A stretch of 39,634 nt of DNA from Propionibacteriaceae bacterium (GCA_031268515.1 JAIRXC010000097.1:1-39634), one strand, 5' to 3'. Shown: positions 9,062-19,240, counted from the first letter of the stretch. Notes: generated by a model from the sequence alone, not told the origin. Numbers and translations: made by a program.

Positions 9062-9480
9062 GGGCGGTCCTCCTCATCACGATCACGGCTGTCGCGCTGG
9101 GCGACTGTTGCGGCCGCCCATTCTACGAGTTTGTCCGGCCAGTTCCTCCCAAAGCCCCGGCGCCTAGCTGGCGCCGCCGCCGGACCCCGCCCGCCCGCGA
9201 TCAGCCGGAACCGGGTTGACAGACTTGCCGAGTTCTGAGGTCGGACTCCGGCCCGCCCGTGATCGCCCAGTCCCCAAGACGGTCCCGGCCCGCGCGTACC
9301 GCCTGGTCAAGTCTGCAGCTGTGGCAGGGACGCCGCGACTGGTCCCGGCCGCCGCGCCTGATGCCGGGGAACGCGCCGAGCCCAGCGCCTGACTCCGGCC
9401 TACGGACGACCGCCGGGAAAGGCCAGCGGTTCGATTCCGCATGTAAGGCCTGGCCTCGGCCCGCACTCGACCGCCTCGGG

Positions 9481-9562
9481 GATTGGGACAGGCTCGGGGC
9501 CTCGGAGGCCTGACCCCCAGGGATTGGGATGGACTCGGGGCATTGGAGGCATGCCCCTGGTC
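9481..9562. repeat. Imperfect 41-bp tandem duplication in an intergenic region
   Basis: GATTGGGACAGGCTCGGGGCCTCGGAGGCCTGACCCCC (9481) followed by GATTGGGATGGACTCGGGGCATTGGAGGCATGCCCCTGG (9522). Confidence 0.6.
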
Positions 9563-9809
9563 CGAGCGCGCCCCAAAAAGCGTTTCGGCCCGGGCGAGGC
9601 CGGCCGCGGCGCCAGAACCTGTTATATGCGTCGCCAAACCTCGCCCTGCACATTTAATTGCCACTGCTTTAGCAGCGACTTCAAATAGTTTTCTCACAGC
9701 TTTTTTATGCCTGGCCACTTGCGTCTAAACCAGGTAGCCAGCATCATGAGCTGCGACGCCGGGCGGTGAAAATAAGGTCGCTAACCGAGCGGGATGACGG
9801 GGGACCAAC

Positions 9810-11087
9810 GTGAACGTCTACAAAGTCGAAGCTTTTGATGTCTGGAATTTCCTGTTCAGCCTTGCCCACTGTCCCCAGATGGTGCGCTGGCGCGGCGATT
9901 TCGACGGCTTCATCGACCTGGACACGCTGGGCCAAGCGGTCGAGGCCTCCTACAAAGCCATGCCGCTGATCGCCGCCCGCTTCGTCGACGGTTTGCTACG
10001 GCCGGCCTGGCGGCCACGGACAGTCGCCTTGGACGAGGTCCTCCAATTGGTCGAGCGGCCCGCCGAACCGGAGGCGGCGGCGCAAGCGGCCTTGGCCGTC
10101 GACGTCGACATCGCCCAGGGGCCGCAGCTGCGCCTGACGGTCATCCGCCAAGACGACCACGACACGCTCTGCGCCGTCGTCAACCACATGTTGTGCGACG
10201 GCGTCGGTTTCAAGGACTACCTGGCCGAACTCAGCCGCCTCTACAGCCAGATCGCCGCCGGCCGCCAGCCCGACCCGTTGCCGCCGCTGCCGCGGGGCAT
10301 CGGCCCGGTCGCCGCCCGCTACACACCCTCCGAACGCCTCCACATCGCCCTCGGCCGGATGGAGCAATTCAACCGCCAGGCCATCGACGCGGCCGGCGCG
10401 GTCTCCTTCGAGCGGCCGGACGGTCCAGACCAGTTCATTGTCAAGACGGTGCCGGCGGCGGTTTTCGAGCCGGCCCGTCTCGGCGCCAAAGCCCTCGGCG
10501 GCACGGTCAACGACCTGCTCATGGCCGCCTTCGCGCGAGCCTGGTGCGCCGAGACCGGCGCCTGCCGTATGGCCTTGCCCTCGACCGTCGACCTGCGCGC
10601 CTTCTTGCCGCCTGGCCAACGGCCAGCCCTGGCTCACCTGGCCGGCAACTGCATGGTCGCCTTGGAGATTCCGCCGGGACAGCCGCTGGCCGACACGCTG
10701 CAGCAAGTCAGCTCGCAGATGGCGGTGCACAAACAAGGCATCGCGCCGTTGCGGACCGCCCTCAAATGGCCGATCGCCACGACCACCTGCCCCTACCCGC
10801 TACTCAAGCGCAACTACGGCAGTTTTCTCAACCTGCCCGGTGTCTCCTTCTCCAACATCGGCGTCATCGACCCCGAAAAGATCGCCTTCGCCGGCCTCGC
10901 CCTTACCGCCTCCCACCTCTGCACGGCGGTCAAACCGCCGCCGTATTTCCAGCTGGTCGCCACCTCCTTCCAAGGTTCGCTGACCTTGTCGGCCAACCTG
11001 CGCGGCGACGGGCAAGCGGCAGTTTTGGCCCTACGGGTCTTCCAGGCCATGGCCGACGAGTTCGCGACGCTAAAACCGCCCAGCTGA
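9810..11087 (+). CDS. Stand-alone condensation-domain-like/acyltransferase-superfamily protein
   Basis: CAVVNHMLCDGVGFKDYLAELSRLY resembles the HHxxxDG motif (first His replaced by Asn); VNDLLMAAFARAW and SFSNIGVID resemble conserved C-domain regions; no carrier-protein or adenylation domain nearby. Confidence 0.65.
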   Translation: MNVYKVEAFDVWNFLFSLAHCPQMVRWRGDFDGFIDLDTLGQAVEASYKAMPLIAARFVDGLLRPAWRPRTVALDEVLQLVERPAEPEAAAQAALAVDVDIAQGPQLRLTVIRQDDHDTLCAVVNHMLCDGVGFKDYLAELSRLYSQIAAGRQPDPLPPLPRGIGPVAARYTPSERLHIALGRMEQFNRQAIDAAGAVSFERPDGPDQFIVKTVPAAVFEPARLGAKALGGTVNDLLMAAFARAWCAETGACRMALPSTVDLRAFLPPGQRPALAHLAGNCMVALEIPPGQPLADTLQQVSSQMAVHKQGIAPLRTALKWPIATTTCPYPLLKRNYGSFLNLPGVSFSNIGVIDPEKIAFAGLALTASHLCTAVKPPPYFQLVATSFQGSLTLSANLRGDGQAAVLALRVFQAMADEFATLKPPS

Positions 11088-11218
11088 CAAGGCTGCGGCA
11101 ACTGGCCTACGCAGCCTGGGCCCGGGCTCCCGCGGGCTGGCCCAATCGAGCAAGCACGGGGCCTTTGGCCCGCCTGGAAGCACCGGGCCAGGACCCCTGT
11201 GAAACGGGCCGGGGCGGT

Positions 11219-12769
11219 TCAGTGGAAGAAATGGCGCGTGCCGGTGAAATACAATGCCACGCCCGCCGCCGCACAGGCCGCGATCGTCTCGTCGTCGCGG
11301 ATCGAGCCGCCCGGCTCGACGATGGCCCTGACGCCGGCGGCGATGAGGATGGCAGGACCGTCGGCGAAGGGGAAGAAGGCGTCCGAGGCGGCCAGCGCCC
11401 CCAGAGCGCGGCCGCCGGCCCGCTCGACCGCCAACCGGCAAGCGTCGACCCGGTTGACCTGGCCCATGCCGACGCCGACCGAAGCGCCGTCTGAAGCCAA
11501 CAAGATGGCGTTCGACTTGACCGACCGGCAGGCCCGCCAAGCGAAGGCGAGGTCGGCTAGTTGGGCGGCGTCAACCGCCGGGCCGGCCTCAAGGGTCCAA
11601 GCGGCGGGGTCGTCGCCGGGCGCGTCGACCGCGTCGGAGTCTTGGACGAGGAGGCCGCCAGAAAGGAAACGGCGCTCGCGGCGGCGAGGGTAGGGGCCGG
11701 CTTGGAGCAGACGCAGGTTTTTCTTGGCGCTAAGAAGAGCGAGAGCGTCGGGATCGTAGGCCGGGGCGACGACGACCTCCGTGAAGATCGGCCGGATCTG
11801 CTCAGCCAAGGCCAAGGTGACAGGACGGTTGGCCGCGATGACGCCGCCGTACGCGGAAACGGGGTCGCAGGCGTGGGCTTTGCGGTGGGCTTCGGCGATG
11901 TCCGCGCCGACGGCGATGCCGCAGGGATTGGCGTGTTTGACGACGGCGACGGCGGGGGCGGCGAAATCGTAGGCGGCGCGGTAGGCGGCGTCGGCGTCAG
12001 TGTAGTTGTTGTACGACATTGGTTTGCCGCCCAGTTGGGCCGCCTGGGCCAGGCCGCCGGCGTCGGAGCCGGTGTAGAGGGCGGCCCGCTGGTGGGCGTT
12101 CTCGCCGTAACGCAACTCAGCCTGCCGATGCCAAGCGCCGCCGAGCCAGACGGGGAAGGCGGCGTCGTCGGAGCCGGCGGCCTCGGTCAGCCAGGTCGCG
12201 ACCTGGACGTCGTAACCAGCGGTGTGTTGGAAGGCGGCGGCGGCCAAGGCCCGGCGTTCGGCCAGACTGTAGCCGCCGGCGGCCAACGCGGCCCGCAGGC
12301 CGCCGTATTGTCCCGGCGATGTCACAACCGCCAAACAGGCGTGGTTCTTGGCGGCGGCCCGGACCATGGCGGGGCCGCCGATGTCGATCTGCTCGACGCA
12401 GTCGTCGAAGCCGGCCCCGGCGGCGACGGTTTGGGCGAAGGGATAGAGATTGGAGATGACAAGATCGAAAGGTTCGATGCCGAGGCTGGCCAACTGATCG
12501 CTGTGGGAGGCGAGCCGCCGATCGGCCAACAGCCCGGCGTGGACGGCCGGATGGAGGGTCTTGACGCGCCCGTCTAGGCACTCCGGGAAGCCGGTCAGTT
12601 CGGACACCTCGGTGACAAGGCAGCCGGCGGCGCGCAGGACGGCGGCAGTGCTGCCAGTCGAAACCAAGGCGACCCCGGCGGCGGCCAGCTCTTGGCCCAG
12701 TTCAGCCAAGCCAGTCTTGTCGTAGACACTGACAAGAGCGCGTTTCAAGGGGATACGGTCGGCCATCAT
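11219..12769 (-). CDS. purH: Bifunctional AICAR formyltransferase/IMP cyclohydrolase
   Basis: [101 protein letters not shown]. Start at 12769 overlaps the purN stop (ATGA); the ORF track starts further upstream. Confidence 0.96.
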   Translation of the reverse strand: MMADRIPLKRALVSVYDKTGLAELGQELAAAGVALVSTGSTAAVLRAAGCLVTEVSELTGFPECLDGRVKTLHPAVHAGLLADRRLASHSDQLASLGIEPFDLVISNLYPFAQTVAAGAGFDDCVEQIDIGGPAMVRAAAKNHACLAVVTSPGQYGGLRAALAAGGYSLAERRALAAAAFQHTAGYDVQVATWLTEAAGSDDAAFPVWLGGAWHRQAELRYGENAHQRAALYTGSDAGGLAQAAQLGGKPMSYNNYTDADAAYRAAYDFAAPAVAVVKHANPCGIAVGADIAEAHRKAHACDPVSAYGGVIAANRPVTLALAEQIRPIFTEVVVAPAYDPDALALLSAKKNLRLLQAGPYPRRRERRFLSGGLLVQDSDAVDAPGDDPAAWTLEAGPAVDAAQLADLAFAWRACRSVKSNAILLASDGASVGVGMGQVNRVDACRLAVERAGGRALGALAASDAFFPFADGPAILIAAGVRAIVEPGGSIRDDETIAACAAAGVALYFTGTRHFFH

Positions 12770-13416
12770 CGCCTTTCGGTCGTGTAAGCGGTCTGGAAAG
12801 AGGTAGCGGGGGCGGCTGGTCCGGCGGCGGGCCGCGGCCAAGTCCGCAGCGTCTCGATGAGGAGGCGGCGTTCTTCGACCTTGACGCGCTCATGCAAGCT
12901 GGCTTCATCGTCGCCGGGTTCGACCGGCACCGCCGCCTGAGCCAGGATCGGTCCGGTGTCGATCCCCTCGTCGACGAGGAAAATCGTGCAACCGGTGACC
13001 TTGACGCCGTGGGCGAGGGCGTCCCGGACCCCGTGCTGGCCGGGGAAGGCCGGCAACAAAGCGGGGTGGGTGTTGATGAAACGCCCGCCGAAACGGCCCA
13101 GGAAAACCGGGCCGACCAGGCGCATGAAACCGGCCGAGACGACCAGGTCAGGCTCACAGGCGGCGACCCGTTCCGTCAAGGACCGATCCCAGGCGGCCCG
13201 GTCGTCTCCGGCGGCCAGCGGCAAGGTGAAAACCGGCAGTCCGGCGGCTTCGGCCAGGGCCAAGCCGGCGGCCGGCCGGTCGGCGCCGACGGCGGCCACT
13301 TCGACGTCGAGGCTGCCGTCGGCGACAGCGGCCAAGACGGCTTGCAGAAGACTGCCGGCGCCTGAGATGAGGACCACGACTTTGAGTCGCGTGACAGATG
13401 CCGGCACGGCGGCCAT
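12766..13416 (-). CDS. purN: Phosphoribosylglycinamide formyltransferase
   Basis: [68 protein letters not shown]. Start chosen at the internal Met of the ORF. Confidence 0.93.
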   Translation of the reverse strand: MAAVPASVTRLKVVVLISGAGSLLQAVLAAVADGSLDVEVAAVGADRPAAGLALAEAAGLPVFTLPLAAGDDRAAWDRSLTERVAACEPDLVVSAGFMRLVGPVFLGRFGGRFINTHPALLPAFPGQHGVRDALAHGVKVTGCTIFLVDEGIDTGPILAQAAVPVEPGDDEASLHERVKVEERRLLIETLRTWPRPAAGPAAPATSFQTAYTTERR

Positions 13417-13622
13417 CCTAACCTGGCCGTAGGAGGTTGCCGCAGTCCAGCAGCCGGCGGACGCCGCGGCAAACAAGCTGGCCAGAGAACGCCGCCGGCG
13501 GCTCTGGAAATTTGAATACGCGCGGTGTCCGCCAAGCTGAGGCGCGGCAGACCGGCCTTTGACGCTTCGCCTAGGATGGGCAGGTCCCTGCGGCGCCCCT
13601 CGGTTCGAGCCGGCGGGCGCTT

Positions 13623-15263
13623 GTGGAACACCGGACGGAGCGTGTCGTGGAACGTACCCCTGTCCCTGGCGGCCGCCTCACCGCCTCGTCAGGAAACTCT
13701 GATTGGTCAACGGCCGCGCGCGAGCGTCCCCGCGCCGGCCAAAGCTCCGCCCGAAGGCCAGGCGGGGCGCGGCGGGCCGCCGGCCCCGAGTCCCGGGTCG
13801 GCCGTGTCGGCTACGGCGGGGCGCTCGGCTGGACCGTCGCCGGCGCCTACGTGCCCGGCCTCGGCCTCATCCGGGCTGGCCGTCGTGTCGCCGGCGTTCT
13901 CGCCCTCGCCCTCGCCGCCGCCGCCGCGGCCGCCGCCGTCTACCTCGTCCTCCACCCTCAAACCGCCCTCGCTTACGCCGCCTCGCCTCGTTTCCTCCGC
14001 TGGGCCGCCATGGCCTGCGTCGTCCTCGCCTTCGCCTGGGGCGCCCTCGCCGTCGTGACATACTGGTTGCTTTCGCCCCGCCATCTCAGCGCGCTCCAGC
14101 GCCTGACAGCCGGACTCGTCATCGCGGCGCTCGTCTTCAGCGTCTCGGCCCCGCTGTCCGTGGCCGCCCGCTACGCCGTCTCCCAGGCCAACCTCGTCTC
14201 CACCGTCTTCGCAGGCGAAGACGAGCCGGTCAGCGTGACCGCGCCGACCTTCAGCCCCGGCACGGCCACCGACCCGTGGGCCAACACGGACCGTGTCAAC
14301 ATCCTCTTCCTCGGCTATGACCGCGGCATGGGCCGCGACGAAGACGAGGGCGGGCTGACCGACTCGATCATGGTCGCGAGCATCGACGCGAAAACCGGCG
14401 GCACGGTTTTGACCTCCCTGCCCCGCAACACCGCCCGTATGCCATTCCCCGCCGATTCCCCCTTGTCAGAAGCTTTTCCCTACGGCTGGTACAACGGTTA
14501 TGACTCGGACGACCTCGAGTGGATGCTCAACACGATGTACCGGAATCTGCCCGCCCTCGTGGACCCAGACATCATCGGACCGACCCGGGACCTGGGCGCC
14601 GACGCCCTCAAGTTGTCGGTAGGGGAAGCGTTGGGGCTGCACATCGACTACTACGTCCTCGTCAACATCGACGGCGCCATCGACCTTGTCGACGCCATCG
14701 GCGGCATCACGGTCAACGTCAACAAGCAACTGCCCTTGGACGGGGGATATTACCTGGAGCCGGGCCCTGACCAGCACCTCAACGGCTGGGACGCCATCCA
14801 ATACGCCCGGACCCGCAAAGCCGACGACGATTACCACCGGATGGCCCGCCAACGCTGCGTCATCAATGCTGTCATCAAGCAATCCGATTTTGCGACGCTG
14901 CTGACCCGCTACGAGGCGGTGGCGGCGGCCGGTTCGAACCTCATCCGGACCGATGTGCCGGCGACGATGCTGCCGGCCCTCCTCCAGTTGGCGCTGCGAG
15001 TCAAAAACGGGACGATCACGAGCTTGCAATTCGGCGGCCAAGGCGACTTTGAATTCGACTCTTCCAACCCGGATTTCCAGATGATGCGGCAACGGATGAG
15101 CGACGCTGTCGCCGCGGCGGCGGCTCCCGCCGACCCCGGCAGCGGAACCACGGAGGCGGGCGAAGGCCAACCAGAAGATCCGGCGGACCCCGGCCAAAAC
15201 CCCCCGCCTTCAGCCGGCGAAGCGGTCAACCTGGACGACGCCTGTGCTTACAACCCGGAATAG
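13623..15263 (+). CDS. LytR-CpsA-Psr (LCP) family cell-wall polymer ligase-like protein
   Basis: N-terminal TM segments, NILFLGYDRGMGRDEDEGGLTDSIMVASID, VLTSLPRNT, YYVLVNIDGAIDLVDAIGGITVNV, GWDAIQYARTRKADDDYHRMARQRCVI. Confidence 0.93.
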   Translation: MEHRTERVVERTPVPGGRLTASSGNSDWSTAARERPRAGQSSARRPGGARRAAGPESRVGRVGYGGALGWTVAGAYVPGLGLIRAGRRVAGVLALALAAAAAAAAVYLVLHPQTALAYAASPRFLRWAAMACVVLAFAWGALAVVTYWLLSPRHLSALQRLTAGLVIAALVFSVSAPLSVAARYAVSQANLVSTVFAGEDEPVSVTAPTFSPGTATDPWANTDRVNILFLGYDRGMGRDEDEGGLTDSIMVASIDAKTGGTVLTSLPRNTARMPFPADSPLSEAFPYGWYNGYDSDDLEWMLNTMYRNLPALVDPDIIGPTRDLGADALKLSVGEALGLHIDYYVLVNIDGAIDLVDAIGGITVNVNKQLPLDGGYYLEPGPDQHLNGWDAIQYARTRKADDDYHRMARQRCVINAVIKQSDFATLLTRYEAVAAAGSNLIRTDVPATMLPALLQLALRVKNGTITSLQFGGQGDFEFDSSNPDFQMMRQRMSDAVAAAAAPADPGSGTTEAGEGQPEDPADPGQNPPPSAGEAVNLDDACAYNPE

Positions 15264-15425
15264 GCGTTTGCAAAACGGCGTGGAGCTGAGCGGTCCGGCG
15301 GAGAGCTGGGCGACCCCGCGTAGGCCAAGCACGGCAAACATGCTCACGCCTGGTTGCGCGCAACTGCGCCGAGCCATGGCAGTAGCCGCTCCCCCGACCC
15401 AACCAAATCGCAATCGGTGGGGCGA

Positions 15426-15872
15426 TTAGCCGTCAAGCGGCAGCAGAACGAACGCGGGGTGACGGCTCAGAGGCCTGACCGTACGGTAATCCTGGTCTGT
15501 CGCCACCAGCAGGTTGGTCTCGAGGCGGCCTGCCGCCACCACGTTCATCGCGTCAGCTAAGTCAAGCGAGTCCCGCTTGCGCCGTTTGCGCGCGACCAGG
15601 CCTTGGTACTGGGCGGCCAATTCCCGCGCCGCCGAATAATCCGCCGCCACGGGGTTGAACAGTTCATAGAACCCGCCGGCCACATCGCCCAGGAAGTCGT
15701 CCGCCGCAGAGCGCAAGCCGTAAGAGACGAGCACATGGTGCACCTCCGTCACAACCAAGGGCGTGATGTACACGGCGGCGCCCGCCTCAAGGACTTCGCG
15801 GAAGGCGACATGGCCCGGTTCCGCCTCGTTGAGCGCGGCGATAATCCCGCCGGAGTCCGCGAGCAACCTCAT
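15426..15872 (-). CDS. PIN-domain toxin (VapC-like)
   Basis: MRLLADSGGIIAALNEAEPGH, VVTEVHHVLVS, DSLDLADAMNVVAAGRLETNLLVATDQDYRTV acidic PIN motifs; overlaps the antitoxin stop. Confidence 0.85.
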   Translation of the reverse strand: MRLLADSGGIIAALNEAEPGHVAFREVLEAGAAVYITPLVVTEVHHVLVSYGLRSAADDFLGDVAGGFYELFNPVAADYSAARELAAQYQGLVARKRRKRDSLDLADAMNVVAAGRLETNLLVATDQDYRTVRPLSRHPAFVLLPLDG

Positions 15873-16093
15873 TCGCCCAACGTTTCCAGCAACTCATCCA
15901 TCTTGCCCACCAACCCCGGAGCGTTGAATCCGGCCTGCATGGCGGGACGCCGGCGCAGATGGTCGTGGACAACCTGGGTCGCGCCGTCCCGCAGCAGGTC
16001 CGCCAGCGAGCGCCCAGTCAGAGCCGAAACCCGGTCCAAATCTGTCTTGAGCTCATCGTCTAAGTAGACGCTGGTCTTTATCATGCCACCCAT
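15869..16093 (-). CDS. Ribbon-helix-helix antitoxin (VapB-like)
   Basis: MIKTSVYLDDELKTDLDRVSALTGRSLADLLRDGATQVV (RHH pattern); 4-bp overlap with the PIN gene. Confidence 0.82.
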   Translation of the reverse strand: MGGMIKTSVYLDDELKTDLDRVSALTGRSLADLLRDGATQVVHDHLRRRPAMQAGFNAPGLVGKMDELLETLGE

Positions 16094-16207
16094 TGTGCCC
16101 TACATGCGGCTGCGTGCTCGGCCGGGGGAAAGCGGAGCATCCTTGGCGACTGCCCGTGCCGCGGGCTTGGCCAGTCAAGCCCGGTTCTCCGGTCCGACGG
16201 AGCCTCC

Positions 16208-16867
16208 TCAGGGTTTCGCCGCGGGCGGCTCCGTCATCACCTTGAAGTCGCTTTGAAGGTTGTGCAGCCCGTTCCAGGCCAGATTGACCAGGTGGGAAGC
16301 CACTTCTCGCTTCGGCAGTTCGGGGTTGTCCAGCCACCATTGGCCGGTCATCGCCACGAGGCCGGTCAGCGCTTGGGCGTACAACAACGCCGCCTTGGGA
16401 TCGATGTGCCGGGATGTGAAAACGGGGATGAGCAGGCCTTCGACCCGGACGATGACGTCGTTGAGGATGCTGGCGAAACCGCCGCCGCCGCTTTCCGAGG
16501 TGTCCCGCATGATGATCTGGAAGCCTTCGGGGCAAGACTCGATGTAGTCGAGCAGGGCCAGCGTGCCGAGTTCGAGCAGCCGGCGGGAACCGGCCCGGGG
16601 AGTTTGGATGGCGTCGCGGATAGCCGTCAAGAGCGTGTGGACCTCGCGGTCGACGACGACGTCGTAGAGGCCTTCTTTACCTGAGAAATGCTCGTAGACG
16701 ACTGGTTTGCTGACCCCGGCCCGGGTGGCGATCTCCTCGATGCTCGTCCCGTCGAAGCCTTTCTCGGCGAAACAAGCGCGGGCGACCGTGACCAATTGGT
16801 CGCGCCTTTCCGCGCCCGTCATGCGGACGCGCGGTCGGCGGATTGGTTCGGCTTCGGTTTCAGTCAT
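16208..16867 (-). CDS. TetR/AcrR family transcriptional regulator
   Basis: RRDQLVTVARACFAEKGFDGTSIEEIATRAGVSKPVVYEHFSGKEGLYDVVVDREV. Confidence 0.95.
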   Translation of the reverse strand: MTETEAEPIRRPRVRMTGAERRDQLVTVARACFAEKGFDGTSIEEIATRAGVSKPVVYEHFSGKEGLYDVVVDREVHTLLTAIRDAIQTPRAGSRRLLELGTLALLDYIESCPEGFQIIMRDTSESGGGGFASILNDVIVRVEGLLIPVFTSRHIDPKAALLYAQALTGLVAMTGQWWLDNPELPKREVASHLVNLAWNGLHNLQSDFKVMTEPPAAKP

Positions 16868-17101
16868 CGCGGCTTAAGTCTTTCACGCCCGGGCGGAGCC
16901 GCGGCAAGTCCCGGTCCCAGCGCCAGCCTGCCGGCAGCCCGGCGCTGTCCGACGCCCTCATGCCTACGACCGGAGGGGGCGGCATGGCCGATCGGCTCTC
17001 CCAGGCGCCCCGGCCCCCTCATGCCTACGCCCGGAAGCCAACAGCTTCGCCGGTCGTCGTCCGCGAGCGACGGCAACTGGGCGCCGGGGGCGCAATGGCG
17101 C

Positions 17102-17761
17102 TCAATAGGGCCATTGGTTGGAGTATGACTGTCCTTGACTGGCGCGCCAGGCGCTAGTAATGCGATCTATCAGATTGTCAACCTCGGAGGAGGGCCGATT
17201 GTCCGGAAAGGACCGGTCGGCTCGCCGATGAGCACCGCGGGCAGACTCAGCGCGGCGCATCGCGTCAGCCATGTGGCCAGCCAAGACTCCGAAGGCCACG
17301 CCATCTTTCCGGTAGAGCAGCCAGACTTTTGACAACGCCTCTTCGACTGACTTTTGATCACAGCCAGGATTCATGAAGTCGGCGAAGTGCCACAGCAACC
17401 ACAGCTCAAAGGAAGGGTTCGACAGAGCGATGTGGATTTTCTGATACCGCTCGGCCGTCTGCAGAGCCTGGCACACCTTCTCGGTGCGTCCATCCCAATC
17501 GAAGACAACCCACACCTCGTCAAACGCTGGATCAATGCCGCGCGCGTGGTCGCCCCTTTGGAGTCTCCTGGCCTCCTCGACCAGCGACACGGGATCAGGG
17601 TGTTGGCCAGACGTGGCTTTCACGACGACAGCGCGGCTTCGGAGACGTTCCCGCACGAATGCGAAATAGCTGGACTCGGTCTTTCCTTCACACACTATGA
17701 GGAACCGCCGGTGAGGCGTCAGAGACGGGCGACGGCGCTTACCGCGCGAGGAGCGGTCCAT
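17102..17761 (-). CDS. RloB-like (AbiLii-like, TOPRIM-related) protein
   Basis: FLIVCEGKTESSYFAFVRERLRSRAVVVK, DEVWVVFDWDGRTEKVCQAL, IALSNPSFELWLLWHF. Start at 17761 overlaps the upstream ATPase stop by 4 bp (ATGA). Confidence 0.85.
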   Translation of the reverse strand: MDRSSRGKRRRPSLTPHRRFLIVCEGKTESSYFAFVRERLRSRAVVVKATSGQHPDPVSLVEEARRLQRGDHARGIDPAFDEVWVVFDWDGRTEKVCQALQTAERYQKIHIALSNPSFELWLLWHFADFMNPGCDQKSVEEALSKVWLLYRKDGVAFGVLAGHMADAMRRAESARGAHRRADRSFPDNRPSSEVDNLIDRITSAWRASQGQSYSNQWPY

Positions 17762-19131
17762 CAGCGGCCACCGCCAGATGGAACCGCGGGGGGCGGCCCT
17801 GGCCAACTGGACAAGAGCGGCAAGCCGCCAAAGCGTCCGAGAAGGTATGACTTCTCGGTGTCCGCCGTCCCGCGGGGGCGGTAGTCCGAAAGGGCAATCA
17901 GCTCGGTGGCGCCCTCCGCGTTCTTCTCTGTGAACCACACTTGATCGCGGTCCAAAGCGAAACCATCGCCGCCATAGTTGCCTAGCAGACTCACGTCGTG
18001 TGTTGTGAATATGATTTGCGCACCCTTGGGATTGGTGACGCTCGACTGGAACAGGCTGACCACCGCCCGGACCAGCAGGGGATGCAGGCTGGAATCAATC
18101 TCGTCAACCAGCCAGACGCCCCCGCTGCTCAACGCGTGGTCAATCTGACCCGCCATCGAATACAAGATCATCGTGCCAGTCGACTCAGCAGCCCAAGGCA
18201 GAGTGACAAGGTCAGGCTGTCCGACCGACCGCAGGTGGCTCAACTTGGGTCGGCGCTGCTGTTCAATCACTGCGGCCCGAAGCCGCGCCAACGTCTCCGG
18301 GTCGTTGGGAATGGGCGGCTCGTCTGGCTCTGCCTGCACGAAAGTGAGTTGGTCTACGGGCGGGAGTTTGTCGGGCAATCGAAACTCGACGCCGCCGACG
18401 CCCGTGTCGGCGCGCCGTAGGAATTCGACGAGCCAGGCCATGAACGCCGGATCGCGGTTGGCGCGTTGCGTCGTGAGGAATTGGCACTCGTCCCACCGCC
18501 GCGGGTCAGGAGTGAAAATAGGGCTGAGCGTAAGGCGAAACCAGTCGTACACACCGGTTAGGCTCTCGTGGTTGTCGCGGGCCGCCACCGATAAGAATAA
18601 TGTGTTGTCACGAGTCGCCTCCACAAGGGACCGCTTGTGACCTGGCACATACGGTGACACCTTGATGTGCGGCCGCCCAGCCGCGTCGCGGCTGCGCCGG
18701 AACAAGGTGCGCGTGGCACGGCGGCCACCAGTTGGCTGGTTGACCCGCAGCTCCTCCGTGTCAACAACGCCATCCAAGAGGGAAAAAGCGTATGTGTAAT
18801 CTCGGTCCTCCTGACGGAACTTGATTTCCGTTGCGAACGGTTCGGCGAGCGAGGAGTCATCCAGCAGGAACGGGTATGTGGGCAACGGCACGCCGGGTTC
18901 CATGACGGCCGATCTGCGGATAATGCTTCGGACATAGTCCAGGGCTGACAGAACCGTCGACTTGCCTGAAGCATTGGCGCCGTAGATGGCGGCCACCGGG
19001 GTCAGGTCTCCCCCAGCCAGTCCGCCTTCGACTTCAAGCCGGGACTTGGCCCCTGCGCCGCTGCGCCACATCACCAGCTCTTGCGCAGTTCTCACTGAGA
19101 GAAAGTTGGCGACTTTAAAGCTGATAAGCAC
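17761..19131 (-). CDS. RloA-like AAA_15 family ATPase (AbiLi-like)
   Basis: FKVANFLSVRTAQELVM, Walker A IYGANASGKSTVLSAL, GVWLVDEIDSSLHPLLVRAVVSLF (Walker B), AQIIFTTHDVSLLG (H-loop). Confidence 0.88.
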   Translation of the reverse strand: MLISFKVANFLSVRTAQELVMWRSGAGAKSRLEVEGGLAGGDLTPVAAIYGANASGKSTVLSALDYVRSIIRRSAVMEPGVPLPTYPFLLDDSSLAEPFATEIKFRQEDRDYTYAFSLLDGVVDTEELRVNQPTGGRRATRTLFRRSRDAAGRPHIKVSPYVPGHKRSLVEATRDNTLFLSVAARDNHESLTGVYDWFRLTLSPIFTPDPRRWDECQFLTTQRANRDPAFMAWLVEFLRRADTGVGGVEFRLPDKLPPVDQLTFVQAEPDEPPIPNDPETLARLRAAVIEQQRRPKLSHLRSVGQPDLVTLPWAAESTGTMILYSMAGQIDHALSSGGVWLVDEIDSSLHPLLVRAVVSLFQSSVTNPKGAQIIFTTHDVSLLGNYGGDGFALDRDQVWFTEKNAEGATELIALSDYRPRGTADTEKSYLLGRFGGLPLLSSWPGPPPAVPSGGGR

Positions 19132-19240
19132 TGTCTCCTCCTGACCGGGTCAACTGACGAGATAAGCTAGTCTGTGCGTAATCATGACACAGAATCCCCA
19201 AGAACTGCTCAGATAGCTAGCGATGTAGACTTGCTTTTCT

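Noticed and set aside
9428-9450. GCGGTTCGATTCCGC resembles a tRNA T-arm
   Set aside because: No matching acceptor stem, anticodon arm or D-arm could be assembled around it on either strand.
9164-9718. 184-aa minus-strand ORF and overlapping ORFs in the intergenic region
   Set aside because: Arg/Pro/Gly-rich low-complexity translation without recognisable motifs; long spurious ORFs are expected at this GC content.
11561-12577. 338-aa plus-strand ORF antisense to purH
   Set aside because: Shadow ORF; the minus strand carries all canonical PurH motifs.
16951-17036. CTCATGCCTACG(A/C)CCGGA repeated twice with 61-nt spacing, suggestive of a CRISPR period
   Set aside because: Only two copies, no palindromic repeat end, no cas genes, and only a short identical core.
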